From assembly GCA_016930895.1 (NCBI GenBank), contig JAFGFV010000553.1:1-8232 (forward strand): a DNA stretch of 8,232 nucleotides, written 5' to 3'. This DNA is from Spirochaetales bacterium. GTDB lineage: Bacteria; Spirochaetota; Spirochaetia; SZUA-6; DRHE01. Position 1 is the first letter of the stretch. Each line of letters starts with the position of its first letter. The notes beneath the pieces were generated by a model, which ran no database searches, had not been told where the DNA came from, and saw only the letters and a program-made list of their open reading frames with translations. This document shows positions 1-5,557 of the stretch, in pieces. The position numbers were made by a program, and so were the translations under genes.

Positions 1-120
1 CTTCGGGACGTGGCCCCGGACAGGGCGGAAACCTTCCTGGCCCAGGCCCGGACGGACGCGCAGGAGCGGTACCGGTACTACAAGTACTTAGCCGATCGAA
101 CGATCGGCCCGGACCGGTAG
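1..120 (+). CDS. C-terminal end of a gene, possibly pyruvate:ferredoxin/flavodoxin oxidoreductase (partial)
   Basis: The frame is open from base 1 and ends at TAG 118-120, giving 39 residues of a protein whose body lies outside the window. Codon third positions are mostly G or C, as expected for a real gene here. The visible tail is a charged helix (AETFLAQARTDAQERYRYYK) of the form 'aspartate/proline-rich turn, then A-E-x-x-L-x-x-A-x-x-D-x-x-x-R-x-x-x-Y'. From memory this resembles the last helix of pyruvate:ferredoxin (flavodoxin) oxidoreductase, which makes acetyl-CoA from pyruvate in anaerobes. Thirty-nine residues cannot prove that, and other proteins end in similar helices. The end overlaps, on the opposite strand, the possible gene remnant at 78-273. 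Confidence 0.4.
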   Translation, partial: LRDVAPDRAETFLAQARTDAQERYRYYKYLADRTIGPDR

Positions 121-273
121 GCAGGTTGCGGCAGATCGCCGTAGCGTAGGCTGAGCACGTCCACGCTGGCGGTGCCGGGGACCTCGCAGGGTCGTGCTCA
201 GTCCCTCGGCGGCCAGGAAGCGGTCGACGACTGTCCTTCGCTGCGCGACCGGAGCACGCCTGGCCTCGGACAT
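78..273 (-). pseudogene. Possible frameshifted remnant of a small minus-strand gene, function unknown
   Basis: Reading leftward from ATG at 273, the frame is coding-like (G/C third positions) through VVDRFLAAEGLSTTL at about 190. It then degenerates into an arginine-rich run. Moving one base to the next frame at about 183-195 restores coding-like codons (EVPGTASVDVLSLRYGDLPQ) up to a TAG at 78-80. This pattern suggests one reading frame broken by a single indel, either a real mutation or a sequence error. The restored product would be about 65 residues. I do not recognise the family. It lies 11 bp downstream of the stop of the remnant at 285-747, so both may have belonged to one decayed unit. 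The alternative is that both are chance open frames in GC-rich DNA. Confidence 0.28.
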
Positions 274-284
274 CCTATGTCGAA

Positions 285-747
285 CTAAGCCTTCGTGGAT
301 CCGAAGCGGGCCGAGCAGTACGGCGGCTGCATCTGGTGCTCCAGGTAGTCCCTGACGGTCTGCTTGGCGATTGGCCCGCCCTTCACGTCAATTCTGTACG
401 CCTGCGAGTGTGCGGGGCGAAGCCGGGGGAATCCCATCAGGTGGTCCCAGCGCGGGAGGGTCAGGATCACGGTGATGTCACTGCCGTTGGGATGCTCCGT
501 CGGGTGCCTGCCCAGGTTGTGCAACCCGGCACCGCAGTCGACCCGCGGCAGCCCCAGAACGTGAGCGTCAGGAAAGACCTGCGCGAGCCGACGCCGTCGC
601 CTCGAGCTGGAAGGCGGCTTCTTCGATGCAGAATTGCCGAGATCGTCCACCATGCCGGCACACCGCTGCGTCCGCCGGGATGGCCTCCATCATCCTCCGG
701 TCCGTCCACATGGCCAGCAGCAACAACCGTATCAGACTGACTGCCAT
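285..747 (-). pseudogene. Possible frameshifted minus-strand gene remnant, function unknown
   Basis: From ATG at 747 the minus strand reads MAVSLIRLLLLAMWTDRRMM, a hydrophobic start that could be a signal segment. It continues with coding-like codons until a TGA at 568-570. The neighbouring frame, open from before 580 down to TAG 285-287, is also coding-like: it contains VFPDAHVLGLPRVDCGAGLH, DITVILTLPRWDHLMGFPRL and KQTVRDYLEHQMQPPYC. The two frames join naturally at about 575-590 if one indel is assumed, giving roughly 150 residues. The frame that starts at ATG 653 on its own begins with an unlikely S/R-rich stretch, which argues against it being an intact short gene. No domain is recognised. 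Confidence 0.3.
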
Positions 748-787
748 TGGCTGTCTTCCCGCTCTCAAACGGGTTGCCGAGTCGGCC

Positions 788-803
788 CGTTTCCGCGGAA
801 ACG
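788..803. repeat. 16-bp perfect palindrome, candidate enhancer (UAS)
   Basis: CGTTTCCGCGGAAACG is its own reverse complement. It lies about 110 bp upstream of the -24 element at 910, the usual distance for the binding site of a sigma-54 activator. It could be the site for the response regulator encoded at 3459-4862. It could equally be part of a dispersed REP-like repeat, because palindromes of this form followed by short direct repeats are common between genes in proteobacteria. Confidence 0.5.
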
Positions 804-816
804 CGGGTCTGCCTGA

Positions 817-850
817 TGCCAGTGAACGGAGGGTGCCAGTGAACGCAGGG
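817..850. repeat. Tandem direct repeat, two 17-bp units
   Basis: Two abutting copies of TGCCAGTGAACGSAGGG (817-833 and 834-850) differ only at one base (G829 versus C846). No gene is supported here. The pair sits 60-95 bp upstream of the sigma-54-like promoter at 910. It may be a protein-binding array or the product of a local duplication. Confidence 0.75.
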
Positions 851-870
851 TTACATTCCTTAACGGATAG

Positions 871-890
871 CGGGCGCCTGCCCGGGCGCC
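871..890. repeat. Short GC-rich direct/inverted repeat
   Basis: CGGGCGCC occurs at 871-878 and again at 883-890. Because GGCGCC is self-complementary, the two copies can also pair as a 6-bp hairpin around TGCCCG. It lies just upstream of the -24 element, with no T-run on either side, so it is not a convincing terminator. Its role is unknown. Confidence 0.4.
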
Positions 891-909
891 GGCCACGAAC
901 CACCCCCAG

Positions 910-925
910 TGGCACTGCCTGTGCA
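910..925 (+). promoter_or_regulatory. Sigma-54-type (-24/-12) promoter of the kinase-regulator operon
   Basis: TGGCAC-TGCCT-GTGCA matches the sigma-54 consensus TGGCAC-N5-TTGCA at every defined base except one (G for the first T of TTGCA). The invariant GG (911-912) and GC (923-924) are exactly 10 bases apart. Transcription would begin near 936, leaving a short leader that contains the GAGG ribosome-binding site at 945-948. A sigma-70 -10-like box, TATACT (933-938), lies just downstream but has no good -35 partner. Since the operon encodes a sigma-54 activator, autoregulation is a reasonable inference. Confidence 0.6.
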
Positions 926-954
926 CTCGCGCTATACTGGGCGTGAGGCATGTC

Positions 955-3462
955 GTGAAATTCGGTCACAAGATTGGGCTGGCGTTCATCGTGCTGACCC
1001 TCCTGACCGCGGCAACCGGGTCTATCGGCCTCCTGTTCGTGCACCGGGTGCTTTCCATCCTGGGCGGTGGGACGGCCGACGAGGGCCCGCTGGTCCGAAA
1101 CCTCGAAGACCTGAGCCGATACATGAGAAAGGCCGTCACGATCTCCAGAGACGTGAGCCCGGATCTCGACGTGGCGGACCTGGTACAGCTGCGGCGCGAG
1201 TTCAACAGGGTCGCCCACGAGTTCGATCGCGCATTCAACGAGATCCGCGCGGGAATCGAAGACGAGCTCAGCCTGGGCAGGATCGAGGAAATGAGTACAG
1301 AGCAGCGTCGGCTCAAAGAGCAGACCCAGTCGCTGCTCGGTGCGGTCATGGAGGAGCTGCAGGTCGAGGGGCAGCTCGGCGCACGGTTGTCTGCCGCCCA
1401 CGCCGCCTGGAGGGATCTGGTCGAGTTGCTGGGTTCGCAGCGCGCAAGCGACGGAGCCTTCTCCTCGGGTCTGATGGCTGGCGGCATGCCGGACGGCACC
1501 ACGGCCCCCTCCGAGCCCGACGGGGGGATCTCCCGCTTCCAGCGGCTGCACATTCTTCCCCAGGTCCAGCACCTGTTGATGCTGCTGCGCCTGGAGCTCG
1601 ACGAGCACTTCGTTCTCGAGGACTCGGCGGCGCTGGAGCAGTCCGACTTGCGGGTTCGCACTCTGTTTGCTCAGGCCACCGCCGCGGTGGGGGCCCTGTC
1701 GGCTTTTTCGACTGAGCCCGAGGCGAGTCAGCGGACCGCCCAGATCGACACCGCGTTTGCCGGCTGGAGGGACGCTTTGACCGGGCCCGATGGGGCACTG
1801 GGGCTGTACAGGCGAAAGGTCGAGCTCGCCAGGCGCACCGATGAGCTGTCGGCCAGCATCCAGACGGAGGCCCGAGAAGCCTTGGCGGTGTTGGATTCGC
1901 TGGTGTCCATTCGCAATCGATTGGCTGCCTCCGAAGGCGCGCGGGGGTTCATCACCGCCGCGCCTTCCCTCTTGATCGTGACGGTCGTCGCGGCTACCCT
2001 GGTGTCCGCGCTGCTGGCGTTCATGCTGACGAAGAACATCACCAGACCGGTGAGCAGGCTCATCGCAGCCGCCGAAGCAGTAGGGGCGGGGGACTACACC
2101 CGCAGGCTGCAGATCGGTTCCGAGGATGAGCTCGCCCAGCTCGGAGATGCATTCAACGACATGATTGCCGAGGTCGGTCGCTCCCAGGAAGAGGTCCGCG
2201 CGCTGAACGCAGGGCTGGAGCGGCGGGTGGGCGAACGGACGCGAGAGCTGGAGGGAGAAGTCCGGGAGCGGCGCCGGGCGGAGCTCTCGCTGAGGGCGAG
2301 CGAGGAGCGCTACCGAACCTTGATCGAGAGCTTCCCGAGTGGCGTCATCGCTCTGATCGATCGATCTTTCACGCTCATCGCGGTGGGGGGCGAAGCGATC
2401 CGCCGCGCCGACGCGGACCCGAAGGATTTCGTGGGCCGGCGTGTAGATGCGCTCTGTCCTCCCGGCCTGTCCCTCGAATTGACGCCCAGGCTCCAGTCGG
2501 CTTTCGAGGGCGCCCAGCAGGAGTTTGAGTGCTCGGCCGCCGGGGCGGAGTGGGACGTCACGATCGTGTGCAATTCCGCCGCCCCTGATACTCGTCCCGA
2601 GACGGTCACCGTCCTGGCCCTCGACGTCACCGAGGCAAGACGAGCCGCCGAAGCGATGCGGCAGAAGCACCAGCAGCTGATCCAGGCGGACAAGCTCGCC
2701 TCCCTCGGGATCCTGGCCGCGGGGATGGGGCACGAGATCAACAACCCGAATCAGGCCATCATGATGGGCGGGCAGCTCGCTGCCAGGGCCTGGCCGGACA
2801 TGCGCCGGGTCATGGACCGGTACTACGAACGGGAGGGGGATTTCCTGGTGGGAGGTGCGAGCTATTCGGCGCTGCGGGAATCGCTCGGGGAGCAGCTGCA
2901 AGGAATCGTGAGCAGCGCCAAGAGAATCGAGACGATCGTGAGCAGCCTCAAGGGCTTCGCCCGGAAGGACCACACGGACATGTCCCAGCCGGTGAATCTG
3001 AACGTGGTGGTCAAGACGGCGCTGGTGCTCCTCACCAACGTCGTGAAGAAGGCCACGGACAATCTGAGCGTCCGCCTCTCGCTCCGCCCACCCGTGTTTT
3101 ACGGGAACGCACAGCAGGTGGAGCAGGTGGTCCTGAACCTGATTCACAATGCCTGCCAGGCCCTCCAGGACCGCCGGCAATCGATTTTCGTCGCGACTTA
3201 TTCCGACGAACCGGGCGAGGGCGTCGTGCTCGAGGTCAGGGACGAGGGTGCAGGGATACCCGAAGAGCTGCTGCAAAGGGTCATGGATCCCTTCTTCACC
3301 ACCAAACGGGACTCCGGAGGGACGGGCCTGGGATTGTCGGTGTCTGGGACCATCGTGAAGGAGCATGGGGGGCACATCCAGTTCCTTTCCGGTCCTGGAA
3401 AGGGGACCACGGTGCGGGTATGGTTTCCCGCCAAGGCGCGCACGGGAAGGGGTGTCTCGTGA
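955..3462 (+). CDS. Membrane-bound sensor histidine kinase (HAMP-PAS-HisKA/HATPase)
   Basis: This is a sensor kinase of about 835 residues that should autophosphorylate and pass phosphate to the regulator encoded next. In order it has: a membrane segment at about residues 8-30; a long extracytoplasmic region (about 31-335), mostly charged helix with no recognised domain; a second membrane segment at about 338-360; a HAMP domain (KNITRPVSRLI, then DELAQLGDAFNDM); a coiled coil; and a PAS domain (about 445-565, from SEERYRTLIESFP). The H-box is GMGHEINNPNQAI with phosphoacceptor His593. The ATPase domain has an N-box (NLIHNACQAL, Asn728/Asn732), G1 (DEGAGIP, from 763), F-box (DPFFTTK) and G2 (GTGLGLS, 789-795). 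All catalytic motifs are intact. GTG 955 is preferred because GAGG sits 6 bases upstream; GTG 943, in the same frame, has no such site. The H-box resembles NtrB/ZraS-type kinases that pair with sigma-54 activators. Confidence 0.95.
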   Translation: MKFGHKIGLAFIVLTLLTAATGSIGLLFVHRVLSILGGGTADEGPLVRNLEDLSRYMRKAVTISRDVSPDLDVADLVQLRREFNRVAHEFDRAFNEIRAGIEDELSLGRIEEMSTEQRRLKEQTQSLLGAVMEELQVEGQLGARLSAAHAAWRDLVELLGSQRASDGAFSSGLMAGGMPDGTTAPSEPDGGISRFQRLHILPQVQHLLMLLRLELDEHFVLEDSAALEQSDLRVRTLFAQATAAVGALSAFSTEPEASQRTAQIDTAFAGWRDALTGPDGALGLYRRKVELARRTDELSASIQTEAREALAVLDSLVSIRNRLAASEGARGFITAAPSLLIVTVVAATLVSALLAFMLTKNITRPVSRLIAAAEAVGAGDYTRRLQIGSEDELAQLGDAFNDMIAEVGRSQEEVRALNAGLERRVGERTRELEGEVRERRRAELSLRASEERYRTLIESFPSGVIALIDRSFTLIAVGGEAIRRADADPKDFVGRRVDALCPPGLSLELTPRLQSAFEGAQQEFECSAAGAEWDVTIVCNSAAPDTRPETVTVLALDVTEARRAAEAMRQKHQQLIQADKLASLGILAAGMGHEINNPNQAIMMGGQLAARAWPDMRRVMDRYYEREGDFLVGGASYSALRESLGEQLQGIVSSAKRIETIVSSLKGFARKDHTDMSQPVNLNVVVKTALVLLTNVVKKATDNLSVRLSLRPPVFYGNAQQVEQVVLNLIHNACQALQDRRQSIFVATYSDEPGEGVVLEVRDEGAGIPEELLQRVMDPFFTTKRDSGGTGLGLSVSGTIVKEHGGHIQFLSGPGKGTTVRVWFPAKARTGRGVS

Positions 3463-4862
3463 GCCGCATTGCCCATCCCCGTCACCCGATCCTGATCGTG
3501 GACGACGAGTACTACATCCTTCTGAACGTCAGCGGGATCCTCAAGGCGAACGGGATCGACAACCTGATTACGTGTCAGGACAGCCGGGAAGTCATGAAGA
3601 TCCTGTCGGAACGGGAGATCGGTGTCGTGCTCCTCGACCTCACCATGCCCCACCTGTCGGGACAGGAGCTGCTTCCTCGAATCCGGGAGGAGTATCCTCA
3701 GATCCCGGTCATCATCATCACGGGAACGGCGGAGGTGGAGACGGCGGTCGAGTGCATGAAGCTGGGCGTCTTCGACTACCTGGTCAAGGCAATCGAGGAG
3801 AGCAAGCTGCTGGCTACCGTGCGCCGGGCAGTGGAGCTCCGCGACCTGCGGGACGAAAACCTGGCGCTTCGAGACCACCTGTTCCGCCAGTCCCTTCAGC
3901 AACCCCAATCCTTCGAGGGGATCGTCTACAGCGACGAAAAGATGAAGGCCGTGCTGCTGTATGTCGAATCGATCGCGCGAAGCGATCAGACGGCGCTGAT
4001 CACCGGAGAGACCGGAGTGGGAAAGGAGGTGGTTGCACGGGCGATCCACAGCCTGAGCGGCCGCAGCGGCGAGTTCGTCGCCGTGAACGTGGCGGGGCTC
4101 GACGACACCATGTTCTCCGACACTCTCTTCGGCCATCTCAAGGGGGCGTATACCGGGGCCGGCGGGGACCGGAAGGGGCTGATCGCTGCGGCGGCGGGCG
4201 GTACGCTGCTTCTCGACGAGATCGGCGATTTGAGCAACAAGAGCCAGGTGAGCCTCCTGCGCCTGCTCGAGTCCCGGGAGTACTATCCCCTCGGCTCGGA
4301 CTTGGCGCGACGCACGGACGCACGGATCATCGTGGCCACGAACCGCAAGCTGCGCCAGGCGGTCCTCGCCGGGGCCTTCCGCAAGGACCTGTACTATCGG
4401 CTCCAAACCCACCACCTGCACGTCCCTGCCCTCAGGGACCGGCCCCATGATCTGGAGCCGCTGGTCTCGCATTTCCTGCCGGAGGCCTGCAACGAGTACG
4501 GAAAGGAAATCCCGCCGATTCCCCGCGATCTCCTGGCTTTGTTACGACGATACAGCTTTCCCGGCAACATTCGGGAGCTGCGCTCGATGATTTTCGACGC
4601 GGTGAGCCGTCATCCCGGCGGCCCTCTCGGCGTCCAGTCCTTCGAGCAGGCCGTGCAGGACAACGCCCTGCTCGAACCGGCGAGCGGGCAGGACACACCC
4701 CTGACGATCGGCGAAGGCTTCCCGACCCTCAGAGAGGCAACCGAATTCCTGATAGGTGAGGCGCTGCGGCGCAGCGGAGGCAATCAGGCGCAGGCGGCAC
4801 GGCTCCTCGGGATCACTCCGCCTGCCCTGAGCCGGCGTCTCAGCCGGCAGAAGCAGGCCTAA
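3459..4862 (+). CDS. NtrC-family sigma-54-dependent response regulator (REC-AAA+-Fis HTH)
   Basis: A 467-residue activator with the full NtrC layout. The receiver domain (about 10-125) has the acidic pair Asp15/Asp16, phosphoacceptor Asp60 (VVLLDLTMP), Thr88 and Lys110; the usual K-P is K-A here. The AAA+ domain (about 152-390) has Walker A GETGVGKE (184-191), the sigma-54 contact loop GAYTGA (230-235, the tyrosine variant of GAFTGA), Walker B GGTLLLDE (248-255), and the R-K-D-L-Y-Y-R-L arginine-finger region. A Fis-type helix-turn-helix closes the protein (GGNQAQAARLLGITPPALSR). GTG 3459 overlaps the kinase stop TGA (3460-3462) in a GTGA junction and has GGAAGGGG 6 bases upstream. The in-frame ATG at 3420 would create a 42-bp overlap and lacks that site. 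Together with the kinase it forms one cognate two-component pair. Its likely targets are the sigma-54 promoters at 910 and 5054. Confidence 0.97.
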   Translation: MSRIAHPRHPILIVDDEYYILLNVSGILKANGIDNLITCQDSREVMKILSEREIGVVLLDLTMPHLSGQELLPRIREEYPQIPVIIITGTAEVETAVECMKLGVFDYLVKAIEESKLLATVRRAVELRDLRDENLALRDHLFRQSLQQPQSFEGIVYSDEKMKAVLLYVESIARSDQTALITGETGVGKEVVARAIHSLSGRSGEFVAVNVAGLDDTMFSDTLFGHLKGAYTGAGGDRKGLIAAAAGGTLLLDEIGDLSNKSQVSLLRLLESREYYPLGSDLARRTDARIIVATNRKLRQAVLAGAFRKDLYYRLQTHHLHVPALRDRPHDLEPLVSHFLPEACNEYGKEIPPIPRDLLALLRRYSFPGNIRELRSMIFDAVSRHPGGPLGVQSFEQAVQDNALLEPASGQDTPLTIGEGFPTLREATEFLIGEALRRSGGNQAQAARLLGITPPALSRRLSRQKQA

Positions 4863-4873
4863 GCCCAGGCCTG
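4854..4873 (+). other. Hairpin across the regulator stop codon
   Basis: CAGGCCT (4854-4860) and AGGCCTG (4867-4873) form a perfect 7-bp stem with a 6-base loop around the TAA stop at 4860-4862. There is no T-run after it, so it may mark or stabilise the 3' end of the operon mRNA but is not a clear intrinsic terminator. Confidence 0.35.
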
Positions 4874-4979
4874 AGCGCAGGTGCGTGCGCAGAGGCTTGC
4901 GCCCCGGCCCTCCGCCTGCTTCTTGTCGTCGAGGCGCGGGGATTGAAATAGGTTCATGGAGCGTTTCCAGAAGTCAACG

Positions 4980-4989
4980 CGTGCGCACG
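4980..4989. repeat. 10-bp palindrome CGTGCGCACG with related copies, candidate activator site
   Basis: CGTGCGCACG is a perfect palindrome about 70 bp upstream of the -24 element at 5054. The core CGTGCGCA also occurs at 4884-4891, and TGCGCA at 5009-5014, so three copies of the core fall in one 218-bp intergenic region. This placement is typical for enhancer sites of sigma-54 activators. The core is GC-rich and could recur by chance. Confidence 0.35.
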
Positions 4990-5013
4990 AGGTGAGCCGG
5001 CAGGACTCTGCGC

Positions 5014-5036
5014 ATTTCCCGAGCCGGGAGGGAAAT
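5014..5036. repeat. Inverted repeat ATTTCCC-N9-GGGAAAT, candidate activator site
   Basis: ATTTCCC (5014-5020) and GGGAAAT (5030-5036) are perfect inverted copies separated by 9 bases, centred about 30 bp upstream of the -24 element. The half-site TTTCC/GGAAA also forms the palindrome at 788-803 upstream of the kinase operon, and CGTTTCC recurs at 4962-4968. A shared half-site at both promoters would fit one regulator, but the half-site spacing differs between the copies. Confidence 0.4.
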
Positions 5037-5052
5037 AGCCGGCGGCGCAGAC

Positions 5053-5070
5053 TTGGCACGGGGATTGCAT
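5053..5070 (+). promoter_or_regulatory. Consensus sigma-54 promoter of the HATPase-alarmone synthetase operon
   Basis: TTGGCACGGGGATTGCAT matches the sigma-54 consensus TGGCAC-N5-TTGCA at every defined position. GG is at 5055-5056 and GC at 5067-5068, exactly 10 bases apart. With C5068 as -12, transcription should start at about 5080, one base before the ATG at 5081, so the mRNA would be nearly leaderless. The NtrC-family activator encoded immediately upstream (3459-4862) is the obvious candidate activator. Confidence 0.9.
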
Positions 5071-5080
5071 TCCGGTTGTC

Positions 5081-5554
5081 ATGATCGCCCTAATAACTTC
5101 CGACGATGCGCTGTTGCTGCGCTTTGCCTCCGATATCACCTTCGTGGACTACGCCGTCGACATCATCGATGACGTGCTCGCCTACCGGGGGCTCGCCGAG
5201 CGCACCGGTGTTCTGCTCGTGTCCCGGGAGCTGCTGAAGAACGCGGTCGTGCACGGAAACCGCAACGATACGGGAAAGGCGGTGACTCTCCGGCTGGAGC
5301 GGCTGTCGGAAGAGAGGTACAGAGTCGAGGCGCAGGACGACGGCAGCGGCTTCGACGTGGCCTCGTTGACCCGGGGCGGAGCCCTCGCGTTCCCCACGGG
5401 ATCTGAGGGGCCGGCCGGACGCGCGACGGGTTTCGCGCTCGTCGGCGCTCTGGCCGACCACGTCGACTTCAACGAAACGGGCAACCGGATCACCGCGTAC
5501 GTGGACGCAGTGGCCTCCAGTTCCGACAATGCGCGGAGCTGTGGGAGGGAGTAG
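5081..5554 (+). CDS. Stand-alone GHKL ATPase of the RsbW/anti-sigma-factor type (HATPase_c_2)
   Basis: A soluble 157-residue protein consisting of a single Bergerat-fold ATPase domain with no histidine phosphorylation domain. The N-box is SRELLKNAVVHGN (Glu50, Asn54), with the N-A-x-x-H-G signature of RsbW/SpoIIAB-type serine kinases. The G1 box is DDGSGF (87-91). The G2 region, PAGRATGFALVGALADHVDF, is looser than the usual G-x-G-L. Family members bind sigma factors or phosphorylate anti-sigma-factor antagonists; some are domains of phosphatase switches. No sigma factor or STAS antagonist is present here, so the partner is unknown. ATG 5081 has no ribosome-binding site and lies at the predicted transcription start, so it is either leaderless or begins at a later codon such as TTG 5114. 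The following gene starts 3 bases after its stop, so the two are certainly co-transcribed. Confidence 0.85.
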   Translation: MIALITSDDALLLRFASDITFVDYAVDIIDDVLAYRGLAERTGVLLVSRELLKNAVVHGNRNDTGKAVTLRLERLSEERYRVEAQDDGSGFDVASLTRGGALAFPTGSEGPAGRATGFALVGALADHVDFNETGNRITAYVDAVASSSDNARSCGRE

Positions 5555-5557
5555 GGT

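Noticed and set aside
336..740. Plus-strand open frame (134 codons) opposite the 285-747 remnant
   Set aside because: Codon third positions favour the minus strand here, and no ribosome-binding site or recognisable domain supports the plus frame.
933..938. TATACT as a sigma-70 promoter for the kinase operon
   Set aside because: The -10 match is good, but no -35 match exists at 16-18 bp spacing; the overlapping -24/-12 element is stronger. Kept only as possible basal promoter.
626..946. Plus-strand open frame (106 codons) through the region upstream of the kinase
   Set aside because: It covers the palindrome, the tandem repeat and the sigma-54 promoter and has no domain; parts read like translated intergenic repeat sequence.
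568..3375. Very long minus-strand open frame (935 codons) opposite the kinase
   Set aside because: It is the antisense shadow of a well-defined histidine kinase in GC-rich DNA; its translation is low-complexity and rich in R, G, H and Q with no domain.
3198..4472. Long minus-strand open frame (424 codons) opposite the response regulator
   Set aside because: It lies across the kinase end and the AAA+ domain, whose motifs are clear on the plus strand; no coherent domain is visible in the antisense translation.
4854..4873. Hairpin after the regulator as an intrinsic terminator
   Set aside because: It has no T-run and its stem overlaps the stop codon, so it is listed as a hairpin, not a terminator.
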